Below, piece after piece: positions 16,835 to 25,059 of a DNA stretch of 64,000 nucleotides. The translations under genes were made by a program, and so were the position numbers. This DNA is from Methanoregula sp. UBA64 (GTDB lineage Archaea; Halobacteriota; Methanomicrobia; Methanomicrobiales; Methanospirillaceae): NCBI RefSeq assembly GCF_002502735.1, contig NZ_DAQC01000001.1:923229-987228 (forward strand). The letters run 5' to 3'. Each line of letters starts with the position of its first letter. Position 1 is the stretch's first letter. A model generated the notes under the pieces. It made no database searches. It worked only from the letters and a program-made list of their open reading frames with translations, and was not told where the DNA came from.

Positions 16835-18046
16835 TCATATCAATTTTTTTATATACAAAATAAATATTTCCCATACTGGAAGTTCTGGGGTTCCTTTCAT
16901 TTTAATATAGTTTGATCGATATTTATCATAGGCAGTCAAATCGCTATTAAGAAGTGACTTCCTCGACAAATGTTCAATATGATCAAGATTAACTGGAGTG
17001 CAATGTAATTCCGAAGCGATCCCCCCGATATAAATACCCGGGATATATTTGCCTGCATCCATCTTCTGCAGTTTGTCCATAGTGACAAATATGATCGGTT
17101 TTTGGTAAAGGATTGCAAAGTTCAGCGCAGTACTCATATGTGTTATAACATATTGTGAATCTCTGACAAGTTGTACTGTATTTCCTTTAATTATGGGTCT
17201 CCCCTCAAAATAGTCCGGAAGTTCGTCGTAGTGTGATCGAGGGTGTGCCGCAATGGTGATTTTACAGTTCAATTCATGTTCAAGACGCGAAAAAAAAGCG
17301 CAGATTTTCGGGTAGTACTCTTCTGGTGTGATCGGATATTCTATGCCCATATAGTTAAAATCTGGATGAAACGGTAAATAATCATCAAGAAAAACACCCT
17401 TTAGGATATCATCGCGCAAATTTTGTTTATTTTCCATAAGAAAACGATCATAATCTAAAGCATGTGCCCACAGAAAGTGCGTATTTTTATCAACAGGGTA
17501 CAATTTTACAGTTCGCGTTTTCTCTCCACCGGTTAAAATCACTACGTCAGCGGCATTGATCCCAAATAACGAGTAATGCTTAAGTAATATCTTTCTCCAA
17601 ACGTGGTGGACAACATCCCTTGGATGAAGACAGAGGACTCTTTTAATCAATCTCTTGAGTGTGTGCGCTCCTGTCGTATCTTTTAATTTTAAGGGATTTG
17701 GAAACGATACTGTCTGCGAGACACAATATTTTATGTTTTTCCGAGATAATTCACGGTAAATAAAATAAGTATTGGTATCATAGGCTATCCAGCAAATCAC
17801 CATAGTTGTGTTTTCGAGACCGGATATTGCTTTAATAACATCACTCCTATTGCAAAAGGACCGAATTTTAATAAGATTAAGTTCCTTCGGAAGTATCTCC
17901 TTTGCCCGAGCACTCGTATGTAGAATTTCTAATATATCCCATACTTCGACATCGAGTCGATTTTTTAAAAAAAACGCAATCCCAAGCCGGTCGTAATCCC
18001 ATGAACTGAATGGATTTTCAGTTATAATGATTATTTTATGTATCAT
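16835..18046 (-). CDS. Putative GT-B transferase, candidate nonulosonate transferase
   Basis: A 403-residue protein I do not recognise by family name. It has a GT-B look: Rossmann-like start (KIIIITENPFSSWDY), an acidic-aromatic stretch FLDDYLPFHPD (219-229), AAHPRSHYD (266-274), and ITHMSTALNFAI (301-312) followed by KPIIFVT. The HP motif and the later Ser-Thr motif recall those of bacterial CMP-sialic acid transferases (GT38/GT52/GT80). It is the last gene of the nonulosonate cluster (18.07-26.75 kb), 20 bp after the dehydratase gene. I infer, without proof, that it transfers the CMP-activated nonulosonic acid. No signal peptide. Its stop abuts the decayed IS. Confidence 0.5.
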   Translation of the reverse strand: MIHKIIIITENPFSSWDYDRLGIAFFLKNRLDVEVWDILEILHTSARAKEILPKELNLIKIRSFCNRSDVIKAISGLENTTMVICWIAYDTNTYFIYRELSRKNIKYCVSQTVSFPNPLKLKDTTGAHTLKRLIKRVLCLHPRDVVHHVWRKILLKHYSLFGINAADVVILTGGEKTRTVKLYPVDKNTHFLWAHALDYDRFLMENKQNLRDDILKGVFLDDYLPFHPDFNYMGIEYPITPEEYYPKICAFFSRLEHELNCKITIAAHPRSHYDELPDYFEGRPIIKGNTVQLVRDSQYVITHMSTALNFAILYQKPIIFVTMDKLQKMDAGKYIPGIYIGGIASELHCTPVNLDHIEHLSRKSLLNSDLTAYDKYRSNYIKMKGTPELPVWEIFILYIKKLI

Positions 18047-18066
18047 ATTCTGTACGGATTCTTGGT

Positions 18067-19098
18067 TTATTCATCAAATGAAGTAATCAATCTCCGAATA
18101 TCCCTCTTTGTAATCAGCTTCACATTCTCTGACGAGAACGAATCCACTACTGCGGATCTAAACCCATGGGGGACTTTTGTGGAGGGGGAATATTCAGAAT
18201 AAACAACCTGCTTTGGCACGATAATATACATATCATCGTTTTCGAAGACGCTGGTTGTTTCATCTGCGGTCATCAGCACTTCATCAATCTTCTCTCCACA
18301 TCGCATCCCCACAATTGAAATCGCAATATTCTTGGGATTCAGACCATATCGAGGCGCAAGTACATCCCTCATCACTTCCGCAAGATCCATGATGCGAAGA
18401 ACGGGCATCTTCAGGATAAATATCTCATCACCCGTAGAACACATTCCTGCAGTGAGTATCAGGCGGGCTGCTGAGGGAATATCCATAAAAAATCGTCTCA
18501 TATCTGGATGGGTGAGAGTAATCGGCCCTCCCTTTCGAATTTGCTTAATAAAAAGAGGAATTACGGATCCTCGGGAATTCAGGACGTTTCCAAACCGCAC
18601 ACATGAAAAGATTGTTTTCTTTTTACCTCGGTAACTGTTTGCAGAAATCGTCAGACGCTCAGCCAGCAATTTGGTTGCACCCATTACATTTGAGGGATTA
18701 ACTGCTTTGTCTGTACTGATTGTGATTACCTTTTGGACGCATTGGGCAAGTGCTGCATCCAGAACATTCTGCGTTCCAATAATATTTGTTTTCACTGCAT
18801 CAAATGGATTAAATTCACACAAGGGTACGTGTTTGAGCGCAGCTGCATGGAAAACGATGTCCACACCGTCCATTGCCATCATCAGCCGCTCCTTGTCCCT
18901 GATATCACCAATAAAGGATCGAATCTTTTCAGACGCCAGATCCTGTTCAAGATCGAAAAGACCGGTCTCATTGTTATCGAAAACTCTGATACTATGCACG
19001 TCATATTTGAGAAGTTCACGGACAAGGAAATTCCCGATAGATCCTGCACCACCCGTTACGAGGACGGTTTTTCCGTTGTAGTACTCCTTCAGGTCCAT
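18067..19098 (-). CDS. UDP-GlcNAc 4,6-dehydratase-like SDR (PglF/CapD type, short form)
   Basis: A 343-residue Polysacc_synt_2 protein without membrane part. Cofactor loop TGGAGSIG (15-22); AAALKHVPLCE; catalytic Thr129-Asp130-Lys131 (STDKAVNPSN) and Lys143. The usual Tyr is Met139 (NVMGATK), as in PglF/WbpM and CapD enzymes rather than FlaA1/PseB (Tyr). PglF-type enzymes retain configuration at C5, giving the precursor of bacillosamine and legionaminic acid; PseB inverts C5 on the way to pseudaminic acid. The next gene is a 4-aminotransferase, one base apart. The residue difference thus favours a legionaminic over a pseudaminic product; this is inference. Confidence 0.8.
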   Translation of the reverse strand: MDLKEYYNGKTVLVTGGAGSIGNFLVRELLKYDVHSIRVFDNNETGLFDLEQDLASEKIRSFIGDIRDKERLMMAMDGVDIVFHAAALKHVPLCEFNPFDAVKTNIIGTQNVLDAALAQCVQKVITISTDKAVNPSNVMGATKLLAERLTISANSYRGKKKTIFSCVRFGNVLNSRGSVIPLFIKQIRKGGPITLTHPDMRRFFMDIPSAARLILTAGMCSTGDEIFILKMPVLRIMDLAEVMRDVLAPRYGLNPKNIAISIVGMRCGEKIDEVLMTADETTSVFENDDMYIIVPKQVVYSEYSPSTKVPHGFRSAVVDSFSSENVKLITKRDIRRLITSFDE

Positions 19099-20226
19099 TC
19101 ATGCAGCTCCATAAAACTCTGAAATCCCTTCAACGACTGTTGAAATATCTTCTTCCGGCATACCGGGATATATCGGTAAACTCAAAATCTCGTTTGCGAC
19201 ATTCTCCGTGACCGGTAAGATTGCGGTATAATTGAGGGCCTGACGATAATAACTTGTCTGGTGTACAGGTGAGAAATAAATTTTTGACATAATTCCTTTC
19301 TTTTTAAGAGATTCCATTAGTTCATTACGCTTGGGGACCCTGATCGAGAATAATTGAAACACATGCCGGTAATGTTCTGGAACGACCATCAGCCGGACCT
19401 CCTGGCACTTCTTCTGGAAAAGAGCAGTGTACAACTCTGCAATATGAATGCGCATCCGGATTATTTCTTCTGCTTTCCGCAGCTGGGCAAGCCCGAGAGA
19501 GGCCAGGATGTTGGATAGTCTGAAGTTGTAACCAAGGGTGATATAATCCATCGATTCTGATGAGGAGAAATAGTCTGCGGTATCCAAGCGTCCATGCGAT
19601 CGGATCAGTTTAAGTCTCTCATAAATATCGCGCGAATCTGTAATCAGTGCACCACCCTCACCGGTTGTGATGATCTTGTTCTGGCAGAAACTGACCATAG
19701 CAGAATCCCCAAATGATCCCACCCGTTTTCCTCCGATCGATGCCCCAAATGCCTCAGCGGCATCTTCTATCAGGATAAGGTCATGATCATCTGCGATCTC
19801 CCTCAGCTCTCTGATCCTGCAAGGACAGCCTCCGTAATGGATGGGAAGAATCGCTTTGGTTTTCGGAGTGATGGCATTTACCACGCTCTCAGGATCCAGT
19901 CCGAGTGTGGTCTCTTCAATATCAGCAAATACCGGCCGGGCTCCGACAAATTTTGGCGCATTTGCCGTTGCGATAAACGTGAATGATGGGACGATCACCT
20001 CGTCTCCATTACCAATACCATGCGCGAGAAGGACTGCATGAAGCGCAGATGTTCCGGAGTTAAACGTCAGACAATATTGTGTCCCCAGATATTCCGCAAG
20101 TCCCTGCTCAAACTGAGTAACGTTTGGTCCCACCGCCCAGTTCATTCCGGAGCGTATTGCGGTCTCAACGGTCTTGGTATCATCCGTATCCCAGTACATT
20201 TTGAAAAGGGGTATCTTCCAGGTCAT
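19099..20226 (-). CDS. PLP-dependent sugar 4-aminotransferase (DegT family, LegC-like)
   Basis: A 375-residue DegT/DnrJ/EryC1 aminotransferase. The PLP Lys is Lys184 in SFCQNKIITTGEGG; Asp155 in IEDAAEAFGA binds the pyridine nitrogen; NSGTSALHAVLLA (56-68) is the phosphate cup. It would aminate the 4-keto-6-deoxy sugar made by the adjacent dehydratase, as LegC/PglE do. The stop is immediately before the dehydratase start, and the gene start overlaps the acetyltransferase stop by 4 bp, forming the unit acetyltransferase-aminotransferase-dehydratase. Substrate identity is from context. Confidence 0.88.
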   Translation of the reverse strand: MTWKIPLFKMYWDTDDTKTVETAIRSGMNWAVGPNVTQFEQGLAEYLGTQYCLTFNSGTSALHAVLLAHGIGNGDEVIVPSFTFIATANAPKFVGARPVFADIEETTLGLDPESVVNAITPKTKAILPIHYGGCPCRIRELREIADDHDLILIEDAAEAFGASIGGKRVGSFGDSAMVSFCQNKIITTGEGGALITDSRDIYERLKLIRSHGRLDTADYFSSSESMDYITLGYNFRLSNILASLGLAQLRKAEEIIRMRIHIAELYTALFQKKCQEVRLMVVPEHYRHVFQLFSIRVPKRNELMESLKKKGIMSKIYFSPVHQTSYYRQALNYTAILPVTENVANEILSLPIYPGMPEEDISTVVEGISEFYGAA

Positions 20227-20657
20227 TCAGATGACTCCTTTTGTTGGATTTCAATAATTTCATCACCGCGTAATGTTCGCACAACTTTGGCAGGGACACC
20301 GTACGCGAGAACGCCATCCGGGATATTATGATTTACAAAACTGAAGGCTCCGATAATCGATCCTTCTCCCACAGTTACTCCCGGCATAATTACCGAATGC
20401 GTACCGATGCGGCACCCCTTCTTCAACCGGACTTCTCCTTTTTTATTATCAATTGTTGAAACAGAATAGACAGAACAATGTGATCCGATCTGGACAAAAT
20501 CTTCAATTATGACACCCTGTTCCGCATTAACATATGAAAACGCTCCGATATCGGTTTTATAACCAAGATGAAAATTTTTCGTGTGTTTTACTATCCATTG
20601 GTATTTTGTTGGGTCTCCATCTTTGATCTCCGGGGGCTCCCAATTTTTAAACAGCAT
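20223..20657 (-). CDS. Left-handed beta-helix acetyltransferase (LegH/WbpD-like)
   Basis: I start it at the ATG at 20657 (MLFKNWEPP, 144 residues), which has GGGAGGAG about 11 nt upstream; an ATG 7 codons earlier lies inside that ribosome site. The protein shows hexapeptide-repeat turns (IGAFSYVNAEQGV, VQIGSHCSV, CRIGTHSVIMPGV, GSIIGAFSFVNH) and the closing GVPAKVVRTL found in sugar O/N-acetyltransferases. In this setting it likely acetylates the 4-amino sugar produced by the DegT enzyme using acetyl-CoA (LegH step), although it looks more like WbpD/PglD-relatives of the general family than a specific match. It overlaps the aminotransferase by 4 bp. Confidence 0.75.
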   Translation of the reverse strand: MLFKNWEPPEIKDGDPTKYQWIVKHTKNFHLGYKTDIGAFSYVNAEQGVIIEDFVQIGSHCSVYSVSTIDNKKGEVRLKKGCRIGTHSVIMPGVTVGEGSIIGAFSFVNHNIPDGVLAYGVPAKVVRTLRGDEIIEIQQKESSE

Positions 20658-20754
20658 AATCAACAACACTCCTCCCATTGAGATTGATCATACCCGGAGA
20701 AATTTTTGTTTTTGTTATCATGTTCATTCTCCCTGTAGATTCACTTTTTCCGGG

Positions 20755-21894
20755 TTAGTTCGATTTGACCAAGAGCGCTTCATTAATATTTATTTCAGAA
20801 AGAATCTTGCTGATTCTTTTTGATGCATTTCCATCGCCATAGGGATTCTTGCAGGATTTGACTTTCTGCCTGAATGCAAAATCATGCAAGGCACTATCAA
20901 TGCTCGCACATATGCTCTTTCGATCATTTCCGGCATCTATGACATTATCCGCCCGTTCCCGGCCTCTCTGGCGGGTACCGATATTTACCACAGGAACACC
21001 AAACGAAGGCGCCTCGATAATCGCACTGCTGGAATTGCCCACAAGAACACTCACCTGCTTGAGCAAACTGATATAATCCCTGTGAGGGAGGTTGGGGAAT
21101 ATGTGTATATGTGATAATTTATCATATTCTCCGATCACGTTAATCATTGCTCTCCCTCCGGCATCTGCATTGGGGTAAATTATAATCGTCTGATAGTGTA
21201 ATGAAACAACAGCCTCTATTGTCTCCCTTATCTGGTCTGGAGCTTTGTCCGACTCAAGAGTGACCGGATGTTGAATAACAAGAATGACCGGTTCTGAAAA
21301 ATCAATTTGGTATTTCTGTGCAAGCTCATCACAGTTCATGAGCGGTTCGTGTAAAATTTGATCCAAGCCTGGGGCACCAACTACAAAAATCCGAGATACA
21401 TCCTCACCCATTCCAATTATCCGGTCCATGCTTTTCTCAGTAGCAACAAAGTGGATCTGTGCAAGTTTCGTTATCGCATGTCGGGCATAGTCATCGACAG
21501 TCGAGGTAACCTCCCCCCCATGGATATGGGCTACAGGAATGTTCAAATAAACACCGGCAATAGCTCCGGCAAGCATTTCTCCCCTGTCACCAAGTATCAG
21601 TATAATATCTGGTTGGAGACGATGGATCATCGGTACAAGATCCTGAAGGAATTCCCCAATAAAGAGAGCCATTGATTCTTTGGTATCGTTTCTGTAACGA
21701 ATGTCAATGGGATGGTACCTGAATCCATCCTTTTCGATCTCCTCAACGGTATTACCGAATTCATCCATCATGTGCATACCTGTAACAACAATGTCCAAAG
21801 ACAGCTTTGGATGGTTGTGAATGCTGCGGAGCACTGATCGCATTAATCCATAATCTGCACGAGTCCCACTTATATAGAGGATCTTCCGCTTCAT
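20755..21894 (-). CDS. neuC: UDP-sugar 2-epimerase, hydrolysing (NeuC/LegG)
   Basis: A 379-residue GT-B fold epimerase. Motifs: ILYISGTRADYGLM (5-18), LGDRGEMLAGA, AHIHGGEVTSTVDD, and NSSSAIIEAPSFG near the C-terminus. NeuC makes ManNAc from UDP-GlcNAc; LegG does the same reaction on the UDP-diacetamido sugar, giving 2,4-diacetamido-2,4,6-trideoxymannose. With the dehydratase, aminotransferase and acetyltransferase genes just downstream, the LegG role is more likely. It overlaps the synthase gene upstream by 4 bp (21891-21894), so the two are translated together. Confidence 0.9.
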   Translation of the reverse strand: MKRKILYISGTRADYGLMRSVLRSIHNHPKLSLDIVVTGMHMMDEFGNTVEEIEKDGFRYHPIDIRYRNDTKESMALFIGEFLQDLVPMIHRLQPDIILILGDRGEMLAGAIAGVYLNIPVAHIHGGEVTSTVDDYARHAITKLAQIHFVATEKSMDRIIGMGEDVSRIFVVGAPGLDQILHEPLMNCDELAQKYQIDFSEPVILVIQHPVTLESDKAPDQIRETIEAVVSLHYQTIIIYPNADAGGRAMINVIGEYDKLSHIHIFPNLPHRDYISLLKQVSVLVGNSSSAIIEAPSFGVPVVNIGTRQRGRERADNVIDAGNDRKSICASIDSALHDFAFRQKVKSCKNPYGDGNASKRISKILSEININEALLVKSN

Positions 21895-22967
21895 TCTATC
21901 ATGTCCCAGTTGATGACCTGGTCTTTTTGAATCGGTGACAGTGTTTTCCTTTGAAGGAGTGATTCCCAGTATTTGGGCTCTATTCCTGTACCAGGCCTCT
22001 TTATTATAAGATCACTTTCTTTGAGAAATGATCCCGAAGCGATATCCTGGCGGGCAACAATACTCCTTCGGGCAACTCTTCTTATTAATTCCTCTTCTTC
22101 ATTTGGCTTTTTGTAACCATTGCCCAGAGCACTTTCTACTTCACATATCGTCTCTACCATTGCCCGTAATTCATCTGGTTCAAGCGAGGCTTTATGATCC
22201 GGCCCCGGCATGGATTTATCCAAAGTGAAATGTTTTTCCAAGACGCATGCCCCCATGGCAACTGCGGCGATGGGAATCACGATTCCCAAGGTGTGATCTG
22301 AATAGCCGACAGGCACCTGAAATGCACACTGCAACGTTTGGATTGCACGGAGGTTTACTGAAGGCAGTGCTGCAGGATAGCTGGTGGTACAATGTAGGAG
22401 AATAACATCGTGAACTCCCTGTTTTTTTAAGTAGTGAAATGCCGCCTCAACTTCACCAAGTGTAGCCATTCCCGTGGACAGAATAACCGGTTTCTTTTTT
22501 CCTGCAATTTTTTTTAACAACGGGAAATTGGTAATTTCACCGGAAGAAATCTTATACGCGGGTACCTCGGTTCGATCAAGGAGATCAACACTTTCCTCAT
22601 CGAAAGGGGTTGATAAAAAAAGGATTTTTTGCTCTTTTGCATAAGCGGATAGTTCCTGAAAAACGTTGTCAGGGAGTTCGAATTTTTTCAACATCTCGTA
22701 TTGCGATTCCTCTGAACCGGATGTATTTTTTTGATACCCGGCTTTTTCCGCAGTGCAGGTAACAAGGTTCTCTGCATGGTATGTCTGGAACTTTACCGCA
22801 TCAGCACCTGCAGCCGCTGCCTTCTCAATGAGTTGTTTTGCGAGAGTTGGATCTCCGTTATGATTGACACCGGCCTCGGCAATAATAAATACCGGTTCCC
22901 CATCTCCGATAAACCGGTTGCCGATTTTGATTTTTTTGTTATTTGACTTGATACTTATGCCGTCCAT
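21891..22967 (-). CDS. neuB: Nonulosonic acid synthase (NeuB/LegI)
   Basis: A 358-residue protein with a TIM-barrel N-terminal domain (FIIAEAGVNHNGDP at about 28-41, VKFQTYHAE, KISSGEI, LSTGMATLGEVE, GYSDHTLGI, LEKHFTLDKSMPGPDHKASL) and a C-terminal SAF/antifreeze-like domain (RSIVARQDIASG onward). It condenses a hexosamine with phosphoenolpyruvate to a nine-carbon acid. Length and motifs are textbook. The choice of legionaminic over N-acetylneuraminic acid follows from the neighbouring dehydratase and aminotransferase. It overlaps the neuC-type gene by 4 bp and the upstream SDR by 13 bp. Confidence 0.92.
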   Translation of the reverse strand: MDGISIKSNNKKIKIGNRFIGDGEPVFIIAEAGVNHNGDPTLAKQLIEKAAAAGADAVKFQTYHAENLVTCTAEKAGYQKNTSGSEESQYEMLKKFELPDNVFQELSAYAKEQKILFLSTPFDEESVDLLDRTEVPAYKISSGEITNFPLLKKIAGKKKPVILSTGMATLGEVEAAFHYLKKQGVHDVILLHCTTSYPAALPSVNLRAIQTLQCAFQVPVGYSDHTLGIVIPIAAVAMGACVLEKHFTLDKSMPGPDHKASLEPDELRAMVETICEVESALGNGYKKPNEEEELIRRVARRSIVARQDIASGSFLKESDLIIKRPGTGIEPKYWESLLQRKTLSPIQKDQVINWDMIE

Positions 22968-23734
22968 CCCCCGTCAACAATGATATTTTGTCCGGTTATA
23001 TATTTGGATTGGTCGCTCAACAAAAATAACAGAACACCGGTAATATCATCAGCTCGGGCCATGCGCCCGCCATAGAAAACATTTGATGAATATTTCTGTA
23101 TAAACGATGAGGGCTGGCGATCTTCAATCCCGCCTGGAGAGATCGCGTTCACCCGGATATTGTACTTACCGAGATAGGAAGCAAGATATTTGGTTAGATT
23201 GATAATTCCCCCTTTAATCGCAGCATATTCTACCGGCATGGTCATTGATGTTCCATCATATACTTCGAACCGAGGCGCAGCAAGACCGTAAATAGATGCC
23301 ATATTGATGATATTTCCTGATTTCTGGGCCATCATTTCCCGTGCAATCCATTTTGTTATATTGAAATAGCCACCCATGTGCATACACACATTCTCGCAAA
23401 AATCCTCATAGGTAACATCCTCAAAGACCCTGCCGTAGTTCTTGTTCCGGGGGTAAGCGTTATTGACCAGCGTGGAGATTGTGCCATATTCTTCCTTGCA
23501 ATGCCCGATCAGATTTTGTACATCGGCACTATTCATAATATCGCAATGTTGGTAACTGACCCGGGCATTCCTTGTTGTTTTTATAATCTCATGTGCAGTT
23601 TGTGAACCTGCCTCATCATTAATGTCAGCTATGACAAGAGAGTACCCTGCTTCTGCACATACCTGGGAAAATGATTTTCCCAGAAGTCCCAAACCACCGG
23701 TAATTATTACAACATTTTCTTTTGAACGATCCAT
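22955..23734 (-). CDS. SDR oxidoreductase (PtmA-like) of the nonulosonate cluster
   Basis: A 259-residue classical SDR. The cofactor loop is TGGLGLLG (residues 12-19); NMASIYG gives the catalytic Ser, and YAAIKGG the Tyr-x3-Lys; the end INVDGG-like (NIIVDGGWTA) is typical. It resembles PtmA, an SDR found with legionaminic acid genes in Campylobacter, whose step is not firmly settled. It lies between the synthase gene (overlap) and a class III aminotransferase gene (14 bp), forming with the latter and a Gfo/Idh enzyme a three-gene block inserted between synthase and CMP-transferase. Probably oxidises or reduces a sugar alcohol or keto group. Confidence 0.75.
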   Translation of the reverse strand: MDRSKENVVIITGGLGLLGKSFSQVCAEAGYSLVIADINDEAGSQTAHEIIKTTRNARVSYQHCDIMNSADVQNLIGHCKEEYGTISTLVNNAYPRNKNYGRVFEDVTYEDFCENVCMHMGGYFNITKWIAREMMAQKSGNIINMASIYGLAAPRFEVYDGTSMTMPVEYAAIKGGIINLTKYLASYLGKYNIRVNAISPGGIEDRQPSSFIQKYSSNVFYGGRMARADDITGVLLFLLSDQSKYITGQNIIVDGGWTA

Positions 23735-23748
23735 CTGAAACCACCTCC

Positions 23749-25059
23749 TTATGTCAGGCGCTTGAATCCTTCGTGTGCAACTGGGCCCGTGAGGAGGGAG
23801 GAGAGATTTCCTTTTTCGGTCCCATTACGAATTATCTCGAATACCTCACCTACGTTTGTAAGGTATTCCTCAACATGCCGTGAGGAATGACCATAGGACA
23901 CATAGACCGCTTTTGAAGCAAGGAATCCCCGTTTTACCATCTCTTGCGTGAATAATGTATGCATCACCTGGCTGTTGTCAGCTTCAAAATGAAACGTAGT
24001 AAGCGGAGGAATTCCCATGACTTCAAGGGGGAGGGAATATTCGTGTGAAAGTGCTTCCCATCCACGACTGATTTCTTTTCCGACAGAGATGAGATGATCA
24101 GGGACTTTTTTATCCCTGCATTTATTGATGGTGGCAATGGATGCGGCAAGTCCGATGCCCTCCGTCCAGTAGGTACTGCTGATGAAGCTTTCCTGAGCAC
24201 TCTCCATAACCTCTTTCTTTCCAACTACTGCCGCCATAGAATAGCCATTACTCATGGCTTTGCCGTAAACGGCAATATCCGGAGTTACCTTGTAGAGCGC
24301 ATGGACTCCCCCGACGTTCATCCGCCAGCCGGAGGTAACCTCATCAAAAATTAACACAGCCCCGATCTCATCTGCGATTTTACGAACCCCGGCAAGAAAT
24401 CCCGGTTCAGGTTCGTGATGACGGAGAGGTTCCATTACGATCACTCCGACATCGTGCTTCTCTACAATATTTTCGAGTTCGCCCAGCATATTATAATTAA
24501 AGGGCAGTGCGGTTCCTTTCAGGCCGCGTGGCACACCCGTGGGTTCCAGCCCTGGAAGCAGCTGTCCGTCAAGATTTTTATTATCCGCAAGGTTTGCCGC
24601 AAGATACCAGTCATGCCATCCATGATAGCCACAAAACGCGACAATATCTTTACCTGTGTGGGCACGGGCGATCCGGACCGCTACTGCCATTGCCTCCCCC
24701 CCGGTCTTGGTATATCGGACCATCCCCGCCCAAGGATGTAGTTTCAGGAGTAATTCAGCAAGATCCACTTCTTCAGGACAGTTCAGGGTCGATATCGACC
24801 CTTTGTCCACCGTGGCATGTACCGCGGCATTGACATCGTCATCCGCGTAACCAAGGATACAGGCACCCACACCCATGATGGACATATCGATATATTTTTT
24901 CCCGTCAAGATCCCAGACTTCAACACCTTTTGCTTTTGAATAATAGGACGGCCACAGATCGGGTAAAAACATCTCAGATCGTTTTGATAATAATTGCGTT
25001 CCTCCGGGAATAACCCTCTTGGCTTTATCCCATAACACTGCACCGCGATTTCTGATCAT
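23749..25059 (-). CDS. Class III aminotransferase (glutamate-1-semialdehyde aminomutase-like)
   Basis: A 436-residue fold-type I PLP enzyme. GGTQLLSKRSE near the N-terminus, CGYHGWHDW, IFDEVTSGWR with the pyridine-binding Asp, and the PLP Lys in VYGKAMSNGYSM are seen. True HemL (about 420-430 residues) is needed once per genome; this copy sits inside the glycan locus, between an SDR and a Gfo/Idh gene (ATGA overlap upstream), so it more likely aminates a sugar-derived aldehyde or ketone. Proteins of this type recur in nonulosonate loci. No reason to think it is broken. The real hemL is not in the window, so I cannot exclude that this is it, but context is against it. Confidence 0.75.
   Translation of the reverse strand: MIRNRGAVLWDKAKRVIPGGTQLLSKRSEMFLPDLWPSYYSKAKGVEVWDLDGKKYIDMSIMGVGACILGYADDDVNAAVHATVDKGSISTLNCPEEVDLAELLLKLHPWAGMVRYTKTGGEAMAVAVRIARAHTGKDIVAFCGYHGWHDWYLAANLADNKNLDGQLLPGLEPTGVPRGLKGTALPFNYNMLGELENIVEKHDVGVIVMEPLRHHEPEPGFLAGVRKIADEIGAVLIFDEVTSGWRMNVGGVHALYKVTPDIAVYGKAMSNGYSMAAVVGKKEVMESAQESFISSTYWTEGIGLAASIATINKCRDKKVPDHLISVGKEISRGWEALSHEYSLPLEVMGIPPLTTFHFEADNSQVMHTLFTQEMVKRGFLASKAVYVSYGHSSRHVEEYLTNVGEVFEIIRNGTEKGNLSSLLTGPVAHEGFKRLT

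Noticed and set aside
21891..22967. NeuB as proof of true sialic acid (N-acetylneuraminic acid).
   Set aside because: The adjoining 4,6-dehydratase and 4-aminotransferase genes fit a 5,7-diamino sugar of the legionaminic type; sequence of NeuB alone cannot separate the two.
23749..25059. This gene as the housekeeping hemL (glutamate-1-semialdehyde aminomutase).
   Set aside because: It sits inside a glycan operon between sugar oxidoreductase genes with 4-bp overlap; no tetrapyrrole genes are near. Not fully excluded.
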